Origin: Legionellaceae bacterium UBA6148
GTDB taxonomy: Bacteria > Pseudomonadota > Gammaproteobacteria > Legionellales > Legionellaceae
DNA length: 56,982 bases
Reading direction: 5' to 3'
NCBI GenBank assembly: GCA_002423125.1
Contig: DIUW01000064.1
Location: 1 to 56,982 of the forward strand
Shown: positions 8,382-15,910 of the stretch, piece by piece
How the letters are laid out: every line of letters begins with the position of its first letter
How positions within the stretch are numbered: position 1 is the stretch's first letter
Notes under the pieces: generated by a model
Database searches by the model: none
Told to the model about the DNA's origin: nothing
Seen by the model: the letters and a program-made list of their open reading frames with translations, nothing else
Made by a program: the position numbers and the translations under genes

Positions 8382-8672
8382 TTAGCGTTGATAATCTTTA
8401 TGAACAAATAATCGATCCAAATAGCCTTCTGTCGTCATATCAGCAAATCCGACAATAACATTATCAATTTCTGCTAGACAAGCAACATTACTTAGCAAAC
8501 TTTGCCATCTATCATCACTGTGGTGTATCTGGTGCGGAGCCCAAACCAGTAATTGCTCAACCGTATAGTCTTTTGCATTCACGTGATGGACTGTTTCTTT
8601 AAATAAAGCAACGATTGCCCTCAAATCTTCAGCTTTAATTTCTCTAATACGGACACCATCATGACTTGTCAT
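8382..8672 (-). pseudogene. GNAT acetyltransferase N-terminal part, ended by ochre codon
   Basis: A GNAT beginning VRIREIKAEDLRAIVALF with the family's MTTEGYLDRLFVHKDYQR. The next codon is TAA (8384-8382), followed in frame by GIASLLINKLE. GNATs have Q-R-x-G-I/L-G/A here, so one base change from CAA to TAA has cut the acetyl-CoA loop. The frame then runs open through 7713. The start at 8672 overlaps the stop of the Vat-like gene as ATGA, so it is coupled. As written the 96-residue product lacks its cofactor site and should be inactive unless the stop is read through. Confidence 0.75.
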
Positions 8673-9316
8673 GATAACGAAGCCTCTAATGTGATTTTAT
8701 CCCCATTCATAATAGCCAAAACATGCGCTCTAATTTTTTCAATCGGCCAATTCCACCATTGTAGCTGCAGCAAAAAATCAATCGTTTCTTCATCAAACCG
8801 TTTACGAATAACCTGTGCTGGATTGCCACCGACAATTTCATAGGGTGCAACGTCTTTAGTCACCACGGCGCGTGTGCCAATAATGGCGCCATCACCAATC
8901 GTTACACCTGGCATAATAGTCGCGTCATACCCAATCCATACATCGTTCCCAATTACGGTATCTTTTTTACGATTAGGAACAAAAGGTACTTCGGGCCAAT
9001 ACGACTGAAAGATAATAAAAGGAAATGAAGAAAATCCGCCTAAATGATGACTACCTCCATTCATAATAAATTTAACGTTCGTGGCGATTTGACAGAAGCT
9101 GCCAATAATTAATTTGTCACCAATAAAATCGAAATGATAGAGAATGTTTTTTTCAAAATTGTGTACATCAACCGGATCATCGTAGTAGGTGTAATCGCCT
9201 ACAATGATGTTGGGGTTCGTGATGATGCTTTTCAAAAATGCCGTTCGCTTAGAACCTGGAATAGGGTATAAATCATAAGGATTGGGATGCATTTGATTTA
9301 ATTGTTCATCACTCAT
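8669..9316 (-). CDS. Vat/CatB-type xenobiotic acetyltransferase
   Basis: 215 residues of the left-handed beta-helix XAT family, which acetylates streptogramin A (Vat) or chloramphenicol (CatB) using acetyl-CoA. The region MNGGSHHLGGFSSFPF holds the catalytic His (H90) in the family position. Hexapeptide repeats follow (VIGNDVWIGYDATIMPGVTIGDGAIIGTRAV in sequence, given here as the segment at about residues 118-150). The C-terminal WWNWPIEKI is the usual signature. The start overlaps the end of the MFS gene by eight bases and its stop overlaps the next GNAT start, so it is in the middle of the coupled operon. The drug substrate is inferred from family only. Confidence 0.8.
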   Translation of the reverse strand: MSDEQLNQMHPNPYDLYPIPGSKRTAFLKSIITNPNIIVGDYTYYDDPVDVHNFEKNILYHFDFIGDKLIIGSFCQIATNVKFIMNGGSHHLGGFSSFPFIIFQSYWPEVPFVPNRKKDTVIGNDVWIGYDATIMPGVTIGDGAIIGTRAVVTKDVAPYEIVGGNPAQVIRKRFDEETIDFLLQLQWWNWPIEKIRAHVLAIMNGDKITLEASLS

Positions 9317-10508
9317 GATGGCTTACTCGAAATGTCATTAATAGTATTAAAGAGATTAAAAACACGCCAAATAGAATCATTAATAGTGCATTAAACGGGT
9401 TGGATGAAAGATATCCCATTACCACAACGCTTAATGTGGCAACCCCCATATTAACAAAGCTCATCATCGAAGATGCGTTGGCTTTGTCCTCAATTGCATT
9501 CGAGGCCATATAAGAACCACCAGCAAATAAATAGGAGCTGCAACTGTACAGCATGCATGTTGATAGAAAAAACCAAAATACCGACTGACTCCCTACGTAG
9601 AGCATACTGACTAAACTTAGAAGTGCTATAAAAGATCCGATATAGCCTAGCCCAATGACATGCATTACGGAACAACGTTGCATCAATACGCGTGCGGATA
9701 ACCCTCCGATAAGCATGCCAATGATATTGATGGTATTCCAATAACCATATTCGGCTGCAGATAAGTGCAAATATTGATGTGCAATTTGGGGTGCTGCTGC
9801 GGAATAGCAATAGCCCACCGCAGAGCACACGCCCCAAATTAAAGAAAAGACTAATAATTTGAAAGAACATAAGGCGTGGCCATAGTCGCGAAGTAACGTT
9901 GGAACATGAAATGATTTTGGTTTACTTAATGTTTCGCTAAAAACACAAGTGCCTATTCGCATAAGAAGACCATACAGGAGCAGAAACACAAAACAACCTT
10001 GCCATTGTGTATATTGGGTAATAACACCACCTAAGAGCACAGCAAAACCAATGCCTAATGCAAAGGATAGAATAGAATAAGCCATGGCTGTTTTACGTTG
10101 ATCCTCTGGTAACCACTCATTAATCAACATAAAGGTGCATGTAAGGCCTGCTGCGGAGCCTAAGCCTGTGATAAATCGTCCTACTAGAAGCAAAAGATAA
10201 TGAGGAAAAAAACTAGCAAATAGACAAAGTAAGAGACCGAATATATTAATATTCAATCCCCATTTCAGTGCGTTTAAGCGACCATAAACATTGGCTAAAG
10301 GACCATAGATCAATTGACCTATCACATAACCTATTAAAAATGAGGATACTACCCATTCAACTGTGCCCGTACTCAAGGAAAAAGTGTGCTCAATATTTGA
10401 GAGCGCAGGCGTTATCATTGCGGCTGATACAGATGCAATGGAGATATAGCTAAGCAGCCAAGCCATGGTTAATTTAGATTTATCCTTCATAGTCCTATTT
10501 TCAATCAT
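9309..10508 (-). CDS. MFS drug exporter, Bcr/CflA-like
   Basis: 399 residues with about 12 predicted membrane segments. The loop 2-3 motif appears as YGPLANVYGRLNALKWG and the motif C region in segment 5 as SILSFALGIGFAVLLGGVI, which together mark a drug/H+ antiporter. It would export a small compound across the inner membrane. Start ATG at 10508 overlaps the stop of the rimJ-like pseudogene (ATGA), and its own end overlaps the Vat-like start by eight bases. Position inside an operon of drug-modifying enzymes supports an efflux role; the substrate is unknown. Confidence 0.85.
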   Translation of the reverse strand: MIENRTMKDKSKLTMAWLLSYISIASVSAAMITPALSNIEHTFSLSTGTVEWVVSSFLIGYVIGQLIYGPLANVYGRLNALKWGLNINIFGLLLCLFASFFPHYLLLLVGRFITGLGSAAGLTCTFMLINEWLPEDQRKTAMAYSILSFALGIGFAVLLGGVITQYTQWQGCFVFLLLYGLLMRIGTCVFSETLSKPKSFHVPTLLRDYGHALCSFKLLVFSLIWGVCSAVGYCYSAAAPQIAHQYLHLSAAEYGYWNTINIIGMLIGGLSARVLMQRCSVMHVIGLGYIGSFIALLSLVSMLYVGSQSVFWFFLSTCMLYSCSSYLFAGGSYMASNAIEDKANASSMMSFVNMGVATLSVVVMGYLSSNPFNALLMILFGVFLISLILLMTFRVSHHE

Positions 10509-11062
10509 AAATTCTCCGCATTAAAGCAAGCAAATAGCCAATCGTCCGCGGGTTTTTGGGATAAACAATCGACACAATAATTTTTAAGGGTGGCTTCTAA
10601 AATGAACCCACATTTTTCGGCAACTCGTCGACTGGCATCGTTCCCAACTTGAGTAACTATGTGCACACGAGCCGCATGGAATGATTGAAAGGCAAAACGC
10701 GTTAATGCTTTTACCATTTCCGTAGTATACCCTTGACGTGTGAACGCAGTCTCCAACCAATAACCAATTTCAAACAGGGGTACTTCTGGTTTGCTTCTAT
10801 CATTGAACCCACTGGCACCAATGATTTGTTGCGATTCTTTATGGATGATCACCATTGGAAAATCACGGGGAGATTCGGATGACCAGCTCGCAATCCCATT
10901 GTTCACATATTGAATGGTCGGTTGTATACTTGGCTCACGTGCCTACGGCATCCAGCGTTGCAATTCAGGCAATGAGCGATTAATCGCTTGGTTCAGTGGT
11001 TTTTCATCCCCCAATTTTGGGGATCTTAAAATCAATCGTTCTGTTTCGATGACGGGTAGCAT
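10505..11062 (-). pseudogene. RimJ/RimL-type acetyltransferase with in-frame amber codon
   Basis: The frame from the ATG at 11062 (with GGAGAGAGT before it) reads MLPVIETERLILRSPKLGD, the typical RimJ/RimL start, then ELQRWMP, then TAG at 10945-10943, then AREPS. RimJ/L proteins have W at this place, so a single TGG to TAG change fits. The rest of the gene is intact: GASGFNDRS, FEIGYWLETAFTRQGYTTEMV (acetyl-CoA loop), RVAEKCGFILEA. These enzymes acetylate N-termini of ribosomal proteins or, in relatives, antibiotics. It is the first recognisable enzyme gene of the minus-strand operon. A 134-residue product from an internal ATG at 10906 would lack the first strand. Confidence 0.8.
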
Positions 11063-11075
11063 ACTCTCTCCAAAT

Positions 11076-11267
11076 TTATGCGAGTAAATACGGGTGTTCA
11101 GCATAATCAGTCAACTGATGTGCTTTTTCAAGTATATCTTCTTCGAAGAGCCAGCAGACACCTAAAATGGCTTGAATGATACACCACCTTAAAACGCTTT
11201 GTCGGTCAAAAGTAGTAAGCTCAATAATCCAATGAAGATTACGTGCCAGATTTAATTCATTCAGCAT
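11076..11267 (-). CDS. Small hypothetical protein at the island edge
   Basis: 63 residues, MLNELNLARNLHWIIEL at the start and a Trp/Cys-rich helix (LRWCIIQAILGVCWLFEEDILEKA). I do not recognise it. It starts 24 bases from the repeat-rich att leader, in the place where an integrase gene would normally begin, and ends 13 bases before the rimJ-like pseudogene start, so it may be the first gene of that operon. No strong ribosome site is visible. It could be a real small protein or a chance frame. Confidence 0.35.
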   Translation of the reverse strand: MLNELNLARNLHWIIELTTFDRQSVLRWCIIQAILGVCWLFEEDILEKAHQLTDYAEHPYLLA

Positions 11268-11280
11268 AAATTTCAGTTTT

Positions 11281-11442
11281 AAATTTGGGGCATCACTGGG
11301 GCATTATTTTAAAATTCCGGGGCTTTTTTGGGGCATTCTTGGGACAATGAAAGACCATGAAAAACAACCTTTCATAGTTTGTAACCCCATGATTATCAGT
11401 TGTTTTTAGTGGTTTTTGATGGTCTTTTGTGGTCTTAAATAT
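11281..11442 (-). other. Island attachment end beside the tmRNA 3' end
   Basis: Read on the minus strand, the tmRNA 3' end is followed by AAGACCACAAAAGACC, AAAAACCACTAAAAAC, GATAATCATGGGG and then three GCCCCA(A/G)-type repeats. This is the arm-site-rich leader that normally lies between an att site in an RNA gene and a tyrosine integrase gene. No integrase coding sequence follows; the 63-residue frame and the resistance operon do instead. The other att copy is not in the window. Confidence 0.55.
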
Positions 11443-11841
11443 TGGTGGAGGCGGCGGGAATCGAACCCGCGTCCGCAAATCCTCTGCCGTTAGATCTACA
11501 TGCGTAGCCTTGTCATTTGAGTTTAATCGGACATTCTCCGACGGGCAGGATAATGGACGACGATTCCCTTAGTTTCATCTATTGGCTCGGGACGTGCCAG
11601 CAGACTAGCTTATCTCTAATGACCGTTGATTCGATACCGATAAGCGAGCTCGGTCGAACGGGGTGCCGGTTTTGTAGCGGCACACGGTGCTGTTTTATCT
11701 ATTGCAGCTTACGCAGCGATAGCTTCTCCAGCGAAGTTTTCATCATTTGCATTTGTGTTTATTTGAGTCTGATTAACGAGACGTCTCAATCTCGGCATGC
11801 ACCTCAGGTTTCGCAACCCACGTCGAAGCCAGGTCGCCCCC
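11443..11841 (-). ncRNA. ssrA: Transfer-messenger RNA (ssrA)
   Basis: The 5' end (complement of 11841 downward) begins GGGGGCGACCUGGCUUCGACG, and the 3' end is the tRNA-like GGUUCGAUUCCCGCCGCCUCCACCA region; GGGGGCG pairs with CGCCUCC to form the acceptor stem. The tag frame begins with GCA at 11750 and ends in TAA at 11709, coding ANDENFAGEAIAA. tmRNA rescues stalled ribosomes with SmpB and marks the unfinished chain for proteolysis. The gene is 399 bases, CCA is encoded, and its 3' end borders the island on the left. Confidence 0.95.
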
Positions 11842-11975
11842 CATGTGTTTATTATAACATAAATTTCAAATCAATGCCCATTCTTTTCGACGGTTTTCTA
11901 AAAACACATAGAACAATACGTTTTGTTTTGTTATACTTCGCGAACTTTTCTTTTGACGCAAAAAGAGGTGCCTGA

Positions 11976-13250
11976 TTGTTTAGCTCCTGCTCAGCAAGTT
12001 CAAAAAGAGTCTATCCTTTGGGTGGTCTAACGGCATGGTTGGTGTGTCTGTCGGCTGGTCTGTTTTTTTTCTATGAGTTTTTTCAACTCAATTTTTTTGA
12101 TGTCATTAACCAATCATTGCGAGACGATTTTCACATTGGTGCAGCTCAATTGAGCTGGATGTCAAGCATGTATTTATGGGCTAATATTTTATTTCTTCTT
12201 CCTGCTGGCGTTATTTTAGACCGTTTTTCGGTGCGTCGCGTTATTCTTTCGGCCATGTTGAGTTGCATCGTTGGTACAGTCGGATTTGGGCTGAGTTATT
12301 CATTTTTTTGGGCATCGTTTTTTCATTTTATTGCCGGTATCGGGAATGCATTTTGTTTTTTATCTTGCGTTGTTTTAGCTTCGCGCTGGTTTCCTCCCAG
12401 GCGTCAAGCCTTTGTGATTGGAAGTCTTGTCACGATGGCTTTTTTTGGTGGGATGATGGCGCACACACCGTTGGCGTATCTTAATGAGCAGTTTGGATGG
12501 CGTAATGCCATGATGATCGATGGAGCAGTGGGTGGCTTATTGCTTTTGTGCTTATGGTGTGCAGTTAAAGACAGGCCGGTTGCTCTTTCTTCTATGGAAA
12601 GTCGTAGTGAGTCATTGGTTTCTACGTTTGTTGATGCTTTTTGCAATCGACAAACATGGTTATGTGGATTGTATACGGCATGTTTGAACTTACCCATTAT
12701 GGTCCTTGGCGCATTGTGGGGAGCGAGCTATCTTTCAACGGTCCATCACCTGTCGACCATGTCTGCGAGTCGAGTCATTAGTTGTCTTTTTATTGGTAGT
12801 ATGATGGGTTGTCCTCTTGTTGGTTGGATATCCGATGCAGTGGGGCGGCGAAAGCTCCCTATGATCGTCGGAGCTTTGCTGACGCTATTGGCGTTTTCAC
12901 CCTTATTTAGAGGTGATGCGTTGTCTGAAGTCGTTCTGGGTATTATTTTTTTTGCAATAGGTTTTGTCACCAGTGCTCAGGTGATTAGCTACCCCTGCAT
13001 TGCTGAGAGTAATGTGCCGAGCAATACAGGTGCGGCGACCGGAGTCGCCTCGGTGATTATTATGGGCGGAGGGGGTGTGGGCCAAGTTGTATTTGGGAGG
13101 TTGGTGCAGCAACACCATGCAGTCAATGTTGGTTTGAATTACAGCGCGGTTGATTTTCAATTTGCTTTATGGATGTTTCCCGTGGCCATATTGCTTGCAT
13201 TATCAGCTTTATTGTTCACATATGAAACATATTGTAATCGTTCAAATTAA
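11976..13250 (+). CDS. Pht-like MFS transporter 1
   Basis: 424 residues with about 12 membrane segments. GLFFFYEFFQLNFFDVI at the first segment, DDFHIG, then LPAGVILDRFSVRRVIL (loop 2-3 motif) and ASRWFPPRRQAFVIGSLVT are typical of the Legionella phagosomal-transporter (Pht) branch, whose members import amino acids or pyrimidine nucleosides. The start is TTG at 11976 with AGAGGTG upstream; no in-frame ATG is nearby. The next gene is a clear paralogue 9 bases downstream, and deoB follows, which suggests nucleoside uptake. Substrate is inference. Confidence 0.8.
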   Translation: MFSSCSASSKRVYPLGGLTAWLVCLSAGLFFFYEFFQLNFFDVINQSLRDDFHIGAAQLSWMSSMYLWANILFLLPAGVILDRFSVRRVILSAMLSCIVGTVGFGLSYSFFWASFFHFIAGIGNAFCFLSCVVLASRWFPPRRQAFVIGSLVTMAFFGGMMAHTPLAYLNEQFGWRNAMMIDGAVGGLLLLCLWCAVKDRPVALSSMESRSESLVSTFVDAFCNRQTWLCGLYTACLNLPIMVLGALWGASYLSTVHHLSTMSASRVISCLFIGSMMGCPLVGWISDAVGRRKLPMIVGALLTLLAFSPLFRGDALSEVVLGIIFFAIGFVTSAQVISYPCIAESNVPSNTGAATGVASVIIMGGGGVGQVVFGRLVQQHHAVNVGLNYSAVDFQFALWMFPVAILLALSALLFTYETYCNRSN

Positions 13251-13259
13251 GGAAAATGT

Positions 13260-14552
13260 ATGCAATTTATTGAAACGTATAACGAACCGGTAACGGTATC
13301 GGTGAAGTCGGCGATACAACCTTGGATTGTATGCCTAACAGCGTCACTTTTTTTCTTTTATGAGTTTATACAGGGCAATATGTTTGCTTCTATTGCTGAC
13401 AATATCATGCAAGACTTTCATATCCAAGTGGATAAAATGGCTTATCTGTCGAGCATTTATTATCTATCTAATGTTGTTTTTCTTTTTGTGGCAGGCATGA
13501 CATTGGATCGGCTTTCAACTAAAAAAACCATGTCACTTGCTATGTTATTGTGTGTACTCAGTACATTTTTGTTAGCTCATACGCAATCGTTCTACATGGC
13601 ACTTTTTTGCCGATTTATCACAGGCATTGGTAGTGCGTTTTGTTTTCTTGGTCCGGTGCGCATTGCATCTCGTTGGTTTCCACCAACTCGCATGGCGATG
13701 GTCACAGGATCCATTGTGACTATTGCAATGATGGGGGGAATGATTTCGCAATATCCATTAACGAAGTTGGTTGTTGCTGTGGGGTGGCGTGAATCACTTT
13801 CTTTAGTTGCTTGGTTGGGTTTGGGGTTGTTGGTTGTCATGATGCTTTTTATTAAAGACAAGCCAGATGGCGTTGTTCTGCCAATAAATCGTGAAACGAA
13901 TTTGCGTTCAATTGCAAAGAAAGCCTATCTAAATATACAAGGTCTTCGCGCGGCACTCTACGCAAGCTTGATGAACATGGCTGTTGCTGTGTTTGGAGCA
14001 ATGCTCGGGTCTCTTTATTTAATACAGCGCCTTGGTGTGAGTAAAGAGGATGCTGCCATGGTTAATTCCATGTTGTTTTTTGGTGCTATTGTTGGCGGGC
14101 CGTTCATGGGGTGGTTGTCTGATAAAATCGGCTTGCGTGTTTTACCCATGAAAATGGGGGCAATTGCATCACTATGTACCATTCTTTGTATTATGTATTT
14201 GCCTGTTTCATTAAGCCTCATGGAAATATTGTTCTTCTGTTTGGGTTTTTTCACGGCCTCTCAGATCATTAGTTACGCTCTGGTTGCTGAAAATTCTCCG
14301 CCAGCCATGACCGCGACAGCCGTTAGCCTTGTGTCTATTTTTACTCAGGGCGGTTATATTGTTTATCAAAATGTATTTAGTGCTGTGTTGTCACGCTCAG
14401 GGGGCATGCAGATGATCGATAACGTACCAGTCTATTCGTTACAGGCTTATCAACATGCCGCTATACTTTTCCCTCTTGGACTTTGTGTCGCATTGCTTTT
14501 ACTCTTTCGATTAAAAGAGACGTATTGCAAACGATCGCAGGCCGTTTTATGA
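13260..14552 (+). CDS. Pht-like MFS transporter 2
   Basis: 430 residues, 12 predicted membrane segments, paralogous to the preceding gene along its length: SLFFFYEFIQGNMFASI, QDFHIQ, AGMTLDRLSTKKTM, FCFLGPVRIASRWFPPTRMAM. Ribosome site AAGGAAA before the ATG at 13260. It ends inside deoB (ATGA overlap at 14549-14552), so translation is coupled to phosphopentomutase. Known Legionella Pht pairs (phtC-phtD) serve pyrimidine salvage; the coupling to deoB here makes a nucleoside substrate the best guess. Confidence 0.8.
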   Translation: MQFIETYNEPVTVSVKSAIQPWIVCLTASLFFFYEFIQGNMFASIADNIMQDFHIQVDKMAYLSSIYYLSNVVFLFVAGMTLDRLSTKKTMSLAMLLCVLSTFLLAHTQSFYMALFCRFITGIGSAFCFLGPVRIASRWFPPTRMAMVTGSIVTIAMMGGMISQYPLTKLVVAVGWRESLSLVAWLGLGLLVVMMLFIKDKPDGVVLPINRETNLRSIAKKAYLNIQGLRAALYASLMNMAVAVFGAMLGSLYLIQRLGVSKEDAAMVNSMLFFGAIVGGPFMGWLSDKIGLRVLPMKMGAIASLCTILCIMYLPVSLSLMEILFFCLGFFTASQIISYALVAENSPPAMTATAVSLVSIFTQGGYIVYQNVFSAVLSRSGGMQMIDNVPVYSLQAYQHAAILFPLGLCVALLLLFRLKETYCKRSQAVL

Positions 14553-15769
14553 CAGAAGCTCGCGTCTGTATTTTGCTTATGGATTCGTTGGGTATTGGGG
14601 CGAGCCTTGATGCTGTTGGTTATGGTGATTCCGGGGCGAATACGTTTGGTCATATTGTTCAAGCGTGCCAAAACAATCATGCGGATATCGCAGGAGTGCG
14701 TAAGGGCGCATTGCAGATCCCCAATTTAGCGCGTTTAGGTTTGTATCACGCGGCTATTGCGAGCTCAGGTATGAAGCTCTTTGATTTAGCGACATTGCCT
14801 GAACCTACAGGGTATTATGGTTATGCCGTTGAGCAAAGTCTCGGCAAAGATACGCCGAGCGGGCATTGGGAACTAGCTGGAGTGCCTGTTACGTTTGACT
14901 GGGGCTATTTTCCAGACACATCGTTTTGTTTCCCGAAAGAATTAATTGATGAATTGATTCAACAAGCTCATTTGCCGGGGGTGTTGGGTGAAAAGCATGC
15001 TTCTGGAACGACAATTTTGGAAGAGCTTGGCGAAGAGCATCTGAAAACGGGTAAGCCGATTGTCTACACTTCAGCGGATAGTGTTTTTCAAATCGCGGTT
15101 CATGAAACATATTTTGGTTTAGAGAGGCTTTATGAAACGTGTGAAATTGCGCGACGTCTCGTGGATAAATATCAAATCGGTCGGGTGATTGCGAGACCAT
15201 TCATCGGAAACCTGGGTTCGTTTAAGCGTACCGGGAATCGTCGAGATTATTCTATACCACCTCCTGCTCCGACATTATTGGATGCCCTTAAGAATGCAGG
15301 TCGTGAGGTTATCGCAATTGGTAAAATTGCTGACATTTATGCGCATATGGGGCCGACACAAACCATTAAGGCGGATGGAAATATGGCTTTATTTGATGCA
15401 ACACTTGCGGCGATGAAAACGGCACCTGCAGGAAGTCTTGTGTTTACTAATTTTGTTGATTTTGATTCATCTTATGGCCATCGTCGCGATATAGCGGGTT
15501 ATGCTCATGCACTTGAGCAATTTGATGCGCGGTTACCTGATTTACAGGCTCAGCTTCGGCCAAATGACATCGTTGTTATCGCAGCTGATCATGGTTGTGA
15601 TCCGACGTTCCCTGGTTCTGATCATACACGTGAGCACATTCCGGTATTATTTTTTGGTACGAATATTCCTAGCCGATTTATTGGTCGAAGGGATAGTTTT
15701 GCTGATATTGGCCAAACTATCGCAGGCTATTTATCAATTCCTTCGCTAAATCATGGTGTTTCATTTTAA
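14549..15769 (+). CDS. deoB: Phosphopentomutase
   Basis: 406 residues, the size of E. coli DeoB. The N-terminal metal-binding motif MDSLGIGASLDAVGYGDSG, the central DTPSGHWELAG and the C-terminal AADHGCDPTFPGSDHTREHIP mark the alkaline-phosphatase superfamily enzyme. It interconverts (deoxy)ribose 1-phosphate and 5-phosphate in the cytosol, joining nucleoside breakdown to central metabolism. The start at 14549 overlaps the stop of the second MFS gene. Together the three genes form an import-and-use unit for nucleosides. Confidence 0.93.
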   Translation: MTEARVCILLMDSLGIGASLDAVGYGDSGANTFGHIVQACQNNHADIAGVRKGALQIPNLARLGLYHAAIASSGMKLFDLATLPEPTGYYGYAVEQSLGKDTPSGHWELAGVPVTFDWGYFPDTSFCFPKELIDELIQQAHLPGVLGEKHASGTTILEELGEEHLKTGKPIVYTSADSVFQIAVHETYFGLERLYETCEIARRLVDKYQIGRVIARPFIGNLGSFKRTGNRRDYSIPPPAPTLLDALKNAGREVIAIGKIADIYAHMGPTQTIKADGNMALFDATLAAMKTAPAGSLVFTNFVDFDSSYGHRRDIAGYAHALEQFDARLPDLQAQLRPNDIVVIAADHGCDPTFPGSDHTREHIPVLFFGTNIPSRFIGRRDSFADIGQTIAGYLSIPSLNHGVSF

Positions 15770-15861
15770 ATGATGACGCGAGGGAGGTTATTAACGTCGC
15801 CCCCCCCTTAAGCACCTCAGGTACCTCGGTACCCCACAATATCAAATAACTTATTCAAAAT

Positions 15862-15910
15862 GCCCTCATCCGCCCTACGGGCACCTTCTCCCCATGTTTG
15901 GGGAGAAGGG
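15862..15910. repeat. Short palindromic (REP-like) repeat
   Basis: Contains CCTTCTCCCC (15884-15893) and its perfect complement GGGGAGAAGG (15900-15909) with a six-base loop, preceded by the small hairpin GCCCTACGGGC. It resembles the common CCCTCATCCG...TTCTCCC intergenic repeats of many genomes. It supplies the stop codon and last dozen codons of the phosphatase-like gene on the minus strand. No U-tract follows, so a role as intrinsic terminator is doubtful. Confidence 0.6.

Noticed and set aside
11293..11478. Minus-strand frame starting in the tmRNA tail (MRTRVRFPPPPPIF)
   Set aside because: This is the familiar artefact of translating an RNA gene 3' end and att leader; it has no ribosome site.
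11517..11975. Open frame on the plus strand across the tmRNA gene and downstream
   Set aside because: It is antisense to the tmRNA, whose ends, acceptor stem and tag frame are all clear.
12404..12970. Minus-strand frames opposite the first Pht-like transporter
   Set aside because: They mirror the hydrophobic coding frame and have proline/threonine-rich text typical of antisense translation.
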